A stretch of 64,000 nt of DNA from NCBI RefSeq assembly GCF_000526915.1, contig NZ_JAGZ01000005.1, positions 248,001 to 312,000 on the forward strand. Direction: 5' to 3'. Numbering within the stretch: position 1 is the first letter of the stretch; each line of letters starts with the position of its first letter. Under the pieces are notes generated by a model that did no database searches, was not told the DNA's origin, and saw only the letters and a list, made by a program, of their open reading frames with translations. The stretch is from Mycobacterium genavense ATCC 51234. Lineage in GTDB: Bacteria > Actinomycetota > Actinomycetes > Mycobacteriales > Mycobacteriaceae. Of the stretch, positions 44,768 through 54,491 are shown in pieces. The position numbers were made by a program, and so were the translations under genes.

Positions 44768-45887
44768 CAAGCTCGTCCCGCACATCGATTTCGCCCGGTC
44801 GCCGCGGCCGACGCTCGGCGTGGAGTGGGAGTTCGCGCTCGTCGACGCCCAGACCCGCGACCTGAGCAACGAGGCGACCTCGGTCATCGCCGAGATCGGC
44901 GAAAACCCGCGCGTGCACAAGGAACTGCTGCGCAACACCGTCGAGGTGGTCAGCGGTATCTGCGACTGCACCGGGCAGGCGATCGAGGATCTGCGGCAGA
45001 CCCTGGGCCCGGCGCGCCGAATCGTCCGGGACCGCGGCATGGAGCTGTTCTGTGCGGGTGCGCACCCGTTCGCGCAGTGGAGCACCCAGAAGCTCACCGA
45101 TGCGCCCCGCTACGCCGAGCTGATCAAGCGCACCCAATGGTGGGGCCGGCAGATGCTGATCTGGGGTGTGCACGTACACGTCGGAATCTCCTCGGCGCAC
45201 AAGGTGATGCCGATCATGACGTCGCTGCTGCGCTACTACCCACACCTGCTGGCGCTGTCGGCGTCCTCGCCGTGGTGGACCGGCGTGGACACCGGATACG
45301 CCAGCAATCGGGCGATGATGTTCCAGCAGTTGCCGACGGCCGGCTTGCCGTTCCAGTTTCAGACCTGGGGTGAGTTCGAACGGTTCGTCTACGACCAGAA
45401 GAAGACCGGCATCATCGACCACGTCGACGAAGTCCGTTGGGATATAAGACCTTCCCCGCATCTGGGCACCCTCGAGGTGCGAGTCTGCGACGGCGTGTCC
45501 AACCTGCGTGAGCTGAGCGCGCTGGTGGCGCTGACGCATTGCCTGGTGGTCGACCTGGATCGCAGGCTGGAAGCCGACGAGTCGTTGCCGACGATGCCGC
45601 CGTGGCACACCCAGGAGAACAAGTGGCGCGCGGCGCGCTACGGCCTGGACGCGGTGATCATCCAGGACGCCGACAGCAACGAGCGGCTGGTCACCGAGGA
45701 CCTCGTCGACGTGCTGACCCGGCTGGAGCCGGTCGCCAAGTCGCTGCACTGCAGCGACGAACTCGCGGCGGTGGAGGGCATCTGGCGCCACGGCGCCTCC
45801 TATCAACGGCAGCGGCGGGTGGCCGAAGAGCACGACGGCGATCTGCGCGCGGTCGTCGATGCGTTGGTGGGCGAACTGGACATCTGA
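44757..45887 (+). CDS. Carboxylate-amine ligase YbdK-like (Rv0433)
   Basis: A 376-residue member of the glutamate-cysteine ligase 2 family, which joins a carboxylate and an amine with ATP. Motifs: [20 protein letters not shown] (active-site Glu), [45 protein letters not shown] and [22 protein letters not shown] 44757 start inside the end of sodC; the stop overlaps the next gene. Its real substrates in mycobacteria are unsettled. Intact. Confidence 0.9.
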   Translation: MPANKLVPHIDFARSPRPTLGVEWEFALVDAQTRDLSNEATSVIAEIGENPRVHKELLRNTVEVVSGICDCTGQAIEDLRQTLGPARRIVRDRGMELFCAGAHPFAQWSTQKLTDAPRYAELIKRTQWWGRQMLIWGVHVHVGISSAHKVMPIMTSLLRYYPHLLALSASSPWWTGVDTGYASNRAMMFQQLPTAGLPFQFQTWGEFERFVYDQKKTGIIDHVDEVRWDIRPSPHLGTLEVRVCDGVSNLRELSALVALTHCLVVDLDRRLEADESLPTMPPWHTQENKWRAARYGLDAVIIQDADSNERLVTEDLVDVLTRLEPVAKSLHCSDELAAVEGIWRHGASYQRQRRVAEEHDGDLRAVVDALVGELDI

Positions 45888-46511
45888 TGGAGCTGGCGAT
45901 GTTTCCGCTGGAGTCGGCGCTGCTGCCGAATCAGGATCTGCCGTTGCGCATCTTCGAGCCTCGCTACGTCGCACTGGTGCAACATTGCCTCGGCACCGGT
46001 GAACCCTTCGGCGTGGTGCTGATCTCGCGTGGCCGTGAGGTGGGGGGCGGCGACGCGCGCTGCGACGTCGGCGTGCTGTGCCGCATCGACGAATGCGTCG
46101 AGCAGGGGGGTGGGCCGATACTGGCTGCGTTGCCGGACCGGCGAGCGGATTCGGGTGTCCGAGTGGCTGCCCGACGATCCCTACCCCCGGGCGTCGGTGC
46201 AGCCGTGGCCGGACGAGGCGGGGGAAACGGTCACTCTGGCACAGCTTGTCGATGTCGAGGACCGGATGATGGCCTTGTTCGAGCGGATCGCGGAGGCGCG
46301 CGGCGCCATGCTGCCGGACCGCGAGGAGCTGCTGGGCCCCGACGACGCCGACGCGGGAGAGCGGTTGTACACGTTGGCCACTCGCATCCCGATCGGAGCC
46401 GCCGACCGCTACGCCGTCCTGTCGGCGCCGTCGCCGGCCGACCGGCTCGCGGCGCTGGGTGAGGCGGTGGACGCGATGGCGGAGATGGTGGAGTTTCAGT
46501 TGTCGGAGTAG
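45887..46511 (+). pseudogene. Lon-N-terminal-domain protein (Rv0434), frameshifted
   Basis: LON substrate-binding domain protein without the ATPase or protease parts. The first frame gives MFPLESALLPNQDLPLRIFE, YVALVQHCLGTGEPFGVVLI and RIDECVEQGG; a run of six G (46105-46110) then shifts it, and the other frame continues GRYWLRCRTGERIRVSEWLP, DDPYPRASVQPWPDEAGE and ends DAMAEMVEFQLSE. Full length would be about 208 residues, the family size. ATG overlaps the ligase stop (TGATG). Function unknown. Confidence 0.85.
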
Positions 46512-46520
46512 CGATGTGCT

Positions 46521-46535
46521 TTCCTATAGGGAAAC
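46521..46535. promoter_or_regulatory. Inverted repeat upstream of the monooxygenase-hydratase pair
   Basis: tttcctatagggaaa: five-base arms TTTCC/GGAAA around TATAG. It lies 24 bp before the GTG of the LLM gene, overlapping where a -10 element would sit. A repressor site is plausible; the nearby TetR gene (48416-48988) is one candidate binder. Confidence 0.4.
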
Positions 46536-46558
46536 TAACTGCGCGACTGGATGGTTGA

Positions 46559-47581
46559 GTGAAAGTACATCTGCAAGTCAACGGATCGCCGACCGGTGCC
46601 TTGGCAAGCGCGGCCGACATCGCCGCGACCGGCGCCGACGGCCTGTTCACCTTCGAAGGTCAGCACGATGTGTTCTTTCCGCTGGTCGTCGCCGCCACCG
46701 AGACCAGCCTGGACTTGATGACCAACGTCGCGATCGCCGCGCCGCGCAGCCCGCTGCACCTGGCGCATGCCGCCTACGATCTGCAGGTCTTCAGCGGCGG
46801 CCGATTCCGGCTCGGGCTGGGCTCGCAGATCAAGGTCCACATCGAAAAGCGCTACGGCAGCACATGGGATCGGCCCGCGGCGCGGATGGCCGAAACCATC
46901 GCCGCGATCAAGGCGATCTTCGCCTCGTGGGAAGGCCAGTCGCCGCTGAACTTTCGGGGTGAGTTCTTCACCCACACCCTGATGGCACCCAATTTCAACC
47001 CCGGCCCCAACCCGTTCGGACCGCCACCGGTGCTGATGGGGGCGCTCGGCCCGATCATGACGCGCACCGCCGCCGAAGTCGCCGACGGCCTGCTGGTGAT
47101 GCCGTTGAACAGCGCCCGCCATTTCACCGAACGCACTATCCCGGCGATCGACGAGGGACTGCGCCGTTCGCAGCGCTGCGCCACCGATTTCGAGGTGATC
47201 GCCCAGGCCATGGTCGCGGTCGGCAGCAACGAAGGCGACCTGGCCGCCGCCGTCGACGGTGTCGCGTCGCTGATCGCGTTCTACGGCTCGCCGCCGGCCT
47301 ACCTGCCGGTGCTCGAGGTGGAGGGCTGGGCGGACGTGCAACCCGAACTCAACGCGCTGTCCAAGCGGGGCCGGTTTGCCGAGATGCGCGCGCTGATCAC
47401 CGACGACATGGTGGCCCGGATCGGGATCGTCGGAAACCCCGAGCAATGTGCTCGGCAGATCGCGGAGCGGTTCGGCGACCGCGTCGACGAAATATGTTGC
47501 TACTTCCCGTACTACACGCCGGTCAACACCGATCTCGCCGGCCTGATCGACGCCCTGCACCGGAGTCCCGCGCGGCGATGA
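46559..47581 (+). CDS. LLM-class F420-dependent oxidoreductase, TIGR03617 type
   Basis: A 340-residue luciferase-like protein: KVHLQVNGSPTGALASAADI, ATGADGLFTFEGQHDVFFPL, NVAIAAPRSPLHLAHAAYDL and GGRFRLGLGSQIKVHIEKRYG are hallmarks of the mycobacterial F420-binding TIGR03617 group. GTG start (46559); the stop overlaps the hydratase ATG. Substrate unknown. It faces the LuxE-LuxC operon across the hydratase, so a link between the two is possible but unproven. Intact. Confidence 0.85.
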   Translation: MKVHLQVNGSPTGALASAADIAATGADGLFTFEGQHDVFFPLVVAATETSLDLMTNVAIAAPRSPLHLAHAAYDLQVFSGGRFRLGLGSQIKVHIEKRYGSTWDRPAARMAETIAAIKAIFASWEGQSPLNFRGEFFTHTLMAPNFNPGPNPFGPPPVLMGALGPIMTRTAAEVADGLLVMPLNSARHFTERTIPAIDEGLRRSQRCATDFEVIAQAMVAVGSNEGDLAAAVDGVASLIAFYGSPPAYLPVLEVEGWADVQPELNALSKRGRFAEMRALITDDMVARIGIVGNPEQCARQIAERFGDRVDEICCYFPYYTPVNTDLAGLIDALHRSPARR

Positions 47582-48426
47582 GCGGTGACCTGGTGGTCGA
47601 GGTCGACGCGGGCGTGGCGGTGCTGACGCTCAATCGGCCCGAGCAGCTCAACGCCTACACCGCCGAGATGGGCGCGCTGCTGAGCCGGGCGTACCGGGAG
47701 TGCGACGAGGACGACGACGTCCGGGCCATCGTGGTGACCGGCGCGGGCCGGGCCTTTTGCGCGGGCGCCGATTTCTCCGGCGGCGCAACGCCGTTCGACA
47801 GCCCGCAAGACGTCGACGCGTTCTCCGCGTCGCCGATCGACCCGCCGGCGTTCGACTTGCGCAAACCGGTGATCGCCGCGGTCAACGGGCATGCCATCGG
47901 AATCGGGCTGACCATCGCGCTGCAGGCCGACATCCGCATTCTGGCCGAGGACGCGAAATATGGTGTGGTGCAGGTGCGCCGCGGGGTGATACCCGATTGC
48001 ATGTCGCACTGGACGCTGGCGCACCTGACGGATTTCGGCGTCGCCACCGAGGTGCTGCTGACCGGGCGCACCTTTGACGGGTCCGAGGCCGTCGCGTATG
48101 GCATCGCGAATCGCGCGCTTCCGGCCGCGCAGGTGCTCGACGCCGCGTTGGAGATGGCCCGCGACATCGCGGTCAACGTCGCACCGATGTCGGCGGCATT
48201 GAGCAAGAGGTTGTTGTGGGACACCGCGATTCACGGCTACACGCCGCGGCAGGTCGCCTGGCTGGAGACCCAGTTGCATCACCGCGTGATGGGCACCCCC
48301 GACGCGGCCGAAGGCGTCGCCGCGTTCGTTGAGCGGCGGGCGCCGCGGTTCGAAGCGCGGGTGTCGCGGGACTGGAAGCCCTGGCCGGAGCCGCCGAGTT
48401 CGCCGAACACGCGGTTCAGCTCTTGA
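47578..48426 (+). CDS. Enoyl-CoA hydratase/isomerase family protein
   Basis: A 282-residue crotonase-fold protein: VAVLTLNRPEQLNAYTAEMG, GAGRAFCAGADFSGG (oxyanion hole), KPVIAAVNGHAIGIGLTIAL and VVQVRRGVIPDCMSHWTLAH. Catalytic Glu positions of true hydratases are replaced (GVIPD for G-x-PE-x), so isomerase, thioesterase or other crotonase chemistry is possible. Overlaps the LLM gene by four bases; its 3' end overlaps the convergent TetR gene by 11. Intact. Confidence 0.85.
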   Translation: MSGDLVVEVDAGVAVLTLNRPEQLNAYTAEMGALLSRAYRECDEDDDVRAIVVTGAGRAFCAGADFSGGATPFDSPQDVDAFSASPIDPPAFDLRKPVIAAVNGHAIGIGLTIALQADIRILAEDAKYGVVQVRRGVIPDCMSHWTLAHLTDFGVATEVLLTGRTFDGSEAVAYGIANRALPAAQVLDAALEMARDIAVNVAPMSAALSKRLLWDTAIHGYTPRQVAWLETQLHHRVMGTPDAAEGVAAFVERRAPRFEARVSRDWKPWPEPPSSPNTRFSS

Positions 48427-48988
48427 GCAGGTCGGCCAGCGCGACACCGAGGTTGTGCAGGTTGGTCTCCAATGAATAGGTGCGATCGAGCGTCCAGTTG
48501 ACGATGCCGCCGGAGAGCGCACCAACGATGATGTCGGCCAACGTATCCGCGTCGTGGCGAGTGCTGACCTCGCCGCGGGACACGCCGTCTTTGATCAGTT
48601 CGCCGAACGTGGCGTGCAGGTTGAACCCGCGCTGAATGCCGTAGCCGGAGGTGGCCAGCATTTCGCCGATCAGCTCGCGGTAGGTGTCGCCGGACTTGAC
48701 CAGCGTCGTGGCGATGTCGTCGAACACCCCGACCAGTCGGGCCGGGATCGGTTGGTCGGCGCGGTCGAAGACCACCTCGTGCAGGTTGACCAGTCGGCGC
48801 TGCGCCAGCGCACGGATCATGTCCTGGCGGGTGGCGAAGTGGTTGAAGAACGTCCGGTCGGCGACGTCGGCGCGCTCGCAGATCTCCTCGATGGTGGTGG
48901 CCGCCACCCCTTGCGCCAGAAACAGGTCGAACGCGGCGACGAGGATCTTCTCCCGCATCTCGTGCTTGCGCCGTTCGTGTCGGTTCAT
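48416..48988 (-). CDS. TetR-family regulator
   Basis: A 190-residue repressor. The N-terminal helix-turn-helix reads MREKILVAAFDLFLAQGVAA, TTIEEICERADVADRTFFNH and FATRQDM. The ligand-binding part is helical and unremarkable. ATG 48988 overlaps the SDR stop, so this is the last gene of the LuxE-LuxC-SDR-TetR operon and probably regulates it. A 14-bp palindrome before the operon (52830-52843) is the natural operator. Intact although its target genes are broken. Confidence 0.87.
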   Translation of the reverse strand: MNRHERRKHEMREKILVAAFDLFLAQGVAATTIEEICERADVADRTFFNHFATRQDMIRALAQRRLVNLHEVVFDRADQPIPARLVGVFDDIATTLVKSGDTYRELIGEMLATSGYGIQRGFNLHATFGELIKDGVSRGEVSTRHDADTLADIIVGALSGGIVNWTLDRTYSLETNLHNLGVALADLLKS

Positions 48989-49914
48989 GCGCCGGCACAC
49001 AGCTTCTCGGACAGGGTCCAGAACTCGGCGGCCCACTGTTCGTCGCGTGCGTAAGGTGCGGCTTCGCCGATCCCGCAGTCTTCCAGGTACAGCGCGCCCC
49101 GGTCGGCCAGCTCGGGGCTCACCGCGGCCCACACCTGGGTGGCCGCCCCCTGTTCGGGTGTGGCGAAATCGAGGCGCCCGTTGCTCGTCTCACCCCGTAG
49201 CGCACTGTTGGCTACGACGAGCTTGCGCAGATCGGAGAAGTCCTCGCGCGACATGTACCGCGCCAGCGAGGTGGCGACGGTTCCGGGATGCACGGCGTAG
49301 ACGCGAATGCCCAGGGCGCGCAACCGCCGATCGGCCTCGATCGCGTGCAGGATGTTCGCCGTCTTGGCGGCGCCGTAGGCCACGAACTTGTCGTATTCGC
49401 GACGTTCCCAGTTCGGGTCGTCGAAGCTTACGTCGCCAAGCACGTGGCCACCGGAGGACAGGATCACCACCCGGGCTTCCCGCGCGGCGGTCAACTGTGG
49501 GACTAGTAACCGCGTGAGCTCGAAGTGCCCGAAATGAATTGTGCCGATTTGCAATTCGAACCCGTCTCGGGTCCGGTCGAACGGGGTGAACATCACCCCG
49601 GCGTTGTTCATCAACACATGTAGCGCGGGTGTGAGATCGCCGATCTCCGTGGCCGCCGCGCGGACGCTGGACAGCGCGGTGAGGTCGAGCTCGACGGTCG
49701 AGGTAGTCGCGCCCGGTACCTCGGCCCGCACCCACGCGGCGGCCTCGGCCAGGGCGGATTGGTTGCGCGCGGCCAGGATCACGTGGGCGCCCACGGCGGC
49801 CAGCGCTCGCGCCGACTCCCGGCCCAGGCCGGACGAGGCTCCGGTGATCACACATGTCTTGCCGGACAGGTCGATTCCCTCGACCACCTGTAGCGCGGTC
49901 CGCTGCTTGCTCAT
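48985..49914 (-). CDS. Short-chain dehydrogenase/reductase
   Basis: A 309-residue NAD(P)-dependent oxidoreductase: cofactor motif TCVITGASSGLGRESARAL, NNAGVMFTPFDRTRDGFELQ, Ser in VVILSSGGHVLGD and the catalytic YxxxK in YGAAKTANILHA. It resembles retinol/WW-domain oxidoreductase-type SDRs that act on lipid alcohols or aldehydes. Overlaps LuxC and TetR genes by four bases. In this operon it could reduce the fatty aldehyde made by LuxC; inference. Intact. Confidence 0.87.
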   Translation of the reverse strand: MSKQRTALQVVEGIDLSGKTCVITGASSGLGRESARALAAVGAHVILAARNQSALAEAAAWVRAEVPGATTSTVELDLTALSSVRAAATEIGDLTPALHVLMNNAGVMFTPFDRTRDGFELQIGTIHFGHFELTRLLVPQLTAAREARVVILSSGGHVLGDVSFDDPNWERREYDKFVAYGAAKTANILHAIEADRRLRALGIRVYAVHPGTVATSLARYMSREDFSDLRKLVVANSALRGETSNGRLDFATPEQGAATQVWAAVSPELADRGALYLEDCGIGEAAPYARDEQWAAEFWTLSEKLCAGA

Positions 49915-51367
49915 CGGTGAGCGAGCTGCCAGAGCGGAACGACCGTGGCCGGGTCGCATTCTTCGTCGACGATCCACTTGCACATCCGCCGGATCGGTTC
50001 GATGGCGTCCTGAGGCATCGCGATCGCGACGCTGCATGCGTAGCCCAGGCTGGTCAGCCGCTGGGCGCCGAACAGCGGCAGCGTGTTTAGCAACTGCCGT
50101 TTGAGCGATTCGGGGTAGATGCCGATCGTCTGAGTATAGGCGTTGACTGCGGCGGTCACCCGGTCGATGCTATCGACCGGCACGATGTTGGCGACGCGCC
50201 CCGACAACATCGGCGAATAGTCGACCGGCTCGTCGAATTGGGAGACGACGATCGCGCCTTCGCATTGCTCGCCGCCGATCACGCGATAGAAGTCGTCGGT
50301 CAGGCGCGAGGCCTCGAGATGATCGAGCAACTCGCGGTTGGGATAGCGCGGCGCGGTGCTGACGATGTCGGGCAGCGAGACCAGTTCTCGGTAGATCAAC
50401 TCGCCGAGCCGGTTCGCGTTGGCCAACCCCTCGGCGTCGGTTCCGCTGAGCACATAGATGACCCGGGCGTTGGCGCAGCCCTCCTGATTGGCCACGCCGA
50501 TGTCGGTGGCGGCTCATCGCGCCACCTCACGCAAGGTGTCGTCGTCGGCGAACGCCTCCGGGCCGATGATCGTCGCGCTGCGTTTCGGATCGAGCGCGAT
50601 CAGCTCCAAACCCGGTTGGATGTGCCGGGTTACGTGCTTGACCGACGCCATCTCGCCCCACGTCACGATCTTTTCGATGTGCTGGGGCCGGTAGAGCCGC
50701 TCTTCGACGGCCAGATCGCCACCCTTCCAATACCCGACCGCCAAATGCCGGGTGATCGGATGGTCCGGCGCGATATCGGCCAGCGTGCGGGCGATGGCGA
50801 TCGCGGTCAGCGGATCGTTGGACGGGGCCTTGATGATGACGTCGGACCGGGTGATCACCGACCGCAGGATCGTCACCGCCGACACCAATCCGCCGTTGCC
50901 CGCCGGGATGTGCAGCACTCGGGATCCGAAGGCGCGCACCCGGAGTTCGCGTCCGTCGCGCAACGTTTGCGGACCCATCCGTTGAGGTAGTCCAAACCGA
51001 CCTGGCTGTCCGCGATTTCGGTGACGTTGTCCCGCGAAAACAGCGGCCGCAGCACGAGATAGCTGTTCTTCATCATCTCGCCGGGCAGCACGTTGGCGAC
51101 CAGCGAGGCCTCGTAAGCTTCCTGCAGGTGGGTGTTCGACTCGAAGTCCAGTGCGTCGCCGAGGGCGCCCAGCACGTCGAGGATCTCGTCCAAGCTCAGC
51201 TCGTAGAGGTCGCTCATCTCGCTGGGGCTGTGCAGCGGCAGCCGCTCGACGTACTTGCTCATGTCCGGCGCCTGGAACCGGGCGGCGCCGATGCGGGTGT
51301 CGAACGGAACGAGGTCGTCGGTGATGATTTGTCCCCGCAGGAACAGCGGGACGGTGTAGGCGATCAC
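49911..51367 (-). pseudogene. luxC: LuxC-type acyl-CoA/acyl-protein reductase, frameshift plus stop
   Basis: LuxC reduces an activated fatty acyl group to aldehyde with NADPH. Three open pieces make one gene: 51367 to about 50975 (VPLFLRGQIITDDLVPFDTR, NSYLVLRPLFSRDN); 50975 to 50517 (VLHIPAGNGGLVSAVTILRS, SDVIIKAPSNDPLTAIAIA); and 50513 to 49911 with the catalytic Cys region NQEGCANARVIYV. The first join is an indel near 50971-50980; the second is an in-frame TGA at 50514-50516. GTG start overlaps the LuxE stop. Intact length would be about 485 residues. Confidence 0.85.
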
Positions 51368-52790
51368 AGCTCGACGCCCTTCATGAAGTTCACCGCCTCG
51401 TTATGCACCTCATGTGTTGCGGCGCAAGTGATCCGGTCGTCGTCAACCCCTGCTTCTCGCTGTAGCGCATGATGTCGCGTTCGAACGCGAGGCTGGCCTG
51501 GCCGCACGGGCAGTGCAGGTCCCAGTCGATGGTGACCTCGTCGCCGGTGATGACGCCGCCCCAATGCGCGCGCAGCAGGATGTCGTAGACGGCGGCGCGT
51601 CCGGTCTGCACGCCGCTACGGGGAGTGGCTCGCTGGTGTCCGGGTCGAGCACGAAAGGCACTACCCATGGCGCGACGTGGTAACGGCCCTCGCTGCAACC
51701 CCAGTGAAAGGTGCTCGACTCCGAGAAGCCGTAGCCGACCTGGATGCGGTCGACGCCGAGGAAGTCCTTGATGACGTCCATGAAATCGTCCGGCAGCGCA
51801 ACACCTTTCATACCGCCACCGGTGAGGATCGCGGAGTCGGGGGCGAACACGTTACGCACGCCGCGCTGCAGGCCTGCCTTGGCGATGTCGTACATCAAGT
51901 GATATGTGCCGAGCATGAACACCCGCTTGCCACACAACTGCTCGGTGATGCGGGCGAAGAACGCATCCATGTCCTGGGCCTGGCGGGCCTGCATGGCGAT
52001 GAACTCGTCCTTGCGGGCGGCCAGCGCCGGGTCGATCTGCAAGCGGTCGAGTTCCCCGCGCGATGCCGCCACGCGCATCTTGGACGCCAGGAACATCAGG
52101 TCGGTGTCGACCGCGAACGGGTAGAGCGCGTGGAAGCGGCTTTCGTCGCCGCCGGTAAAACCGCGCTTGATCATGTTGGCAATGCGCAGATGTCCGAGCT
52201 TGCCGTTGGCGAAGTTGGGCCACACTACGTCGACCGACGGGTTGAGTTCGGCCTCGGTCGGCTCCCGGCCGAAGGTCTGGAACAGGCAGATCTTCCACAG
52301 CGTCATGCCTTCTTCGGCGCCGCGCTTGTCCTTGGGCAGGATCGAGATGGTTCCGGTGGTGCCGCTGGAGGTGATGACCTCCAGCGGCGTTTGCTCGTCC
52401 AGTCGCTCGATCCAGTCGTCGATCCCGGTGCAGCCGTCGGTGTCCACGCCCGTCAGGTCGTAGCTGGTGAGTTTGTCCAGCCACTTGGTCATCAGGTCGA
52501 AGCGCTTCCTGTCCACCAGAGCGGCCGGGTACGACTTGAATGCGGTATGCGAACAGCAGGGGGACAACGTCAGTGAATTGGTTGAGTTCTTTGATGCCCA
52601 GCCGGTCGGCCAGTTTGCGCAGCATCTCGATATCCCGGTAGTGCTCACGAAAGCGGATGCCCATGGCCTGGCGCTGCAGCTCTTCGAGCTCGCCGCGGCC
52701 GATGCTGTGCATGCGGGTGTAGGACTGGCCGAAGAAGCCGATCGGGTCGTTCATGAACTCGGTCACCGGCCGCGCCGCCGTACTCGTCAT
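51364..52790 (-). pseudogene. luxE: LuxE-type acyl-protein synthetase, three frameshifts
   Basis: LuxE activates a fatty acid with ATP and hands the acyl group to LuxC. Starts MTSTAARPVTEFMNDPIGFF. Frame breaks at about 52541-52555 (LLFA to HTAFKSYPAALVD), 51611-51630 (EPLP to RSGVQTGRAAVYDILL) and a four-C run at 51446-51449 (SEKQG to VDDDRITCAATHEV). The middle frame holds the adenylation motif VITSSGTTGTISILPKDKRG and GYGFSESSTFHWGCSEGRY. The last piece has CPCGQASLAFERDIMRYS. Upstream gene of the operon; full length about 475 residues. Confidence 0.83.
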
Positions 52791-52829
52791 CGGGCCATGG
52801 TAAGCATTTGATGCAGCAGCACGCAGTAG

Positions 52830-52843
52830 TGCAGTTTACTGCA
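52830..52843. promoter_or_regulatory. Palindrome TGCAGT-TT-ACTGCA before luxE
   Basis: Six-base perfect arms with a TT centre, 39 bp upstream of the luxE ATG. Size and position fit a TetR-family operator, and the operon ends in a TetR gene. Extra half-site-like TGCAG occurs at 52812. Confidence 0.55.
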
Positions 52844-52906
52844 ACATCCCGCGCCCGACGGATGTCCTGCCGGCTTTGCGGAGACCCCACACCCGGCGTG
52901 CGAGCT

Positions 52907-54360
52907 TCATCCGACGGACGTAACCGCCTCGGCGAGAACGGGTTCGGTGCTACCACGTGGGTTGACGACGCAGACGGTGGCGATCAGGGCGGCAATGAAG
53001 AACAACGCCGCGGCGATCTGCAGCAGCCGGGCGAAACTGGCGTCGGTGAGCGTGCCCGCGGCGATCAACCCCACGCACGCCACGGCGGTCAGCGCCGACG
53101 TCCGGCCCACCGCGTTCTGCACCTCCGCCGCGATTCCGCTGTGGCCCGCGTCGACGGAGGACAGGTTCAACGCGCCCAACGGCGTCGTGGTGAGCACCAA
53201 TCCGATGGCCAGCACGGTCGTGCCGGGCAGCAGGTTCGCGACGATGGTGAACCCGTTGCCGGGCCGAATGAGCATCAGCCCCAGTCCGGCCAGGATCGGT
53301 CCCGCCGTCAGGAAGACGCGAGGCCCGACGCGCGCCGCCACACCGCCGACGCGCTTGGCGAACAGAAACGACAGCACCGGGTTGGGCAAGGTGGCCAACG
53401 CCGCGACCGTCGCGCAGTAACCGGCGACCTCCTGTGTGTACAGCGCGATGGCAAGCGAGGCCATCGCGATGGCGCCATAGACGAACGCGGTGATCAGGTT
53501 GGCGGCCGCGAAGTTACCGACCCGGAAAAGGCGCAGCGGTATCAGCGGGTGCGGGGCGCGCCGTTGCCAGCTCACGAACGCCAGCAGCGCCGCGACCCCG
53601 ACGATCAGCGTCGCGACGACGCGACCGGACCATCCGCGCTGCCCGGCCTCGATCAGTGCATCCACGTGGCGGCCAGCCCGATCGCCGCCAGCACGGCCCC
53701 GCGGACATCGAGGCCGGCGCGTTGCGCCGGACGGGGAACGGGGCGCAGCCAAAACGTCAACGCGAAACCGATGACGATCGGGACGGCCGACAACGCATAG
53801 ATCCAACGCCAGCTCAGCAGATCCACGGCCAATCCACCCAGCAGCGGCCCGATCGCGAACGCGGTGCCGGTTCACCCGGTCTAGGTGCCGATCGCCTTGT
53901 GACGATCTTCGGGGGCGAAGGTGGAATTGATTATCGCCAGCGACCCCGGCACCAAAAACGCCGCGCCCAGACCTTGGACGATGCGCCCGGCGATCAGCAT
54001 CACCGGCGAGGCCGCCGTCGCCGCCAGCGCGGAGCCGGTCCCGAAAGCCACCAGCCCGAACCGCATGACCGGCACGCGGCCGAACAGGTCGGAAATGGAA
54101 CCGCCCGGCAAGATGGCGGCCGCCAGGGCCAGCAGGTAACTGTCGACCACCCACTGCTGCAAGCACAGGCCTCCGCCGAGCTCGCGCTCGGTGGCCGGCA
54201 GGGCCAGGTTTACCACGGTGCTGTCGAGGAAGGCGACCATCGACACCATGACGGCCACCACCATGACCCGGGTGGTGGGCGCGGTCCGGCGAAATCTCGC
54301 GAGCAATCGTGCTCGGCGTGCCGATCGCACCGCCCCGGGGGACGGCCGTATCACGAGCAT
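52907..54360 (-). pseudogene. MFS drug exporter, EmrB/QacA type, two stops and a frameshift
   Basis: Fourteen-helix-type efflux transporter. N-terminal part to 53884: VMVSMVAFLDSTVVNLALPA (motif D1), QWVVDSYLLALAAAILPGGS, SDLFGRVPVMRFGLVAFG (motif A) and RIVQGLGAAFLVPGSLAII. Then AIGT-TAG-TG-TGA-TGTAFAIGPLLGGLA: both stops (53881-53883, 53872-53874) fall where this family has Trp (GxWxG-type motif C). A frameshift near 53655-53680 separates IGLAATW from ALIEAGQRGWSGRVV, and the last part runs to 52907. Clearly dead. Confidence 0.87.
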
Positions 54361-54491
54361 GGCCGTCTCACGGGGCGGTCGCTCATCCGAGTCCTCCTCG
54401 AGGCCGCCGTAACGTGTTGGGCCGGCGACCTATTCAGGATGAAGTACGTGCAGTGGTTACGTCCGGGGTCGCCGAAACGTTCAGGCGGAAC

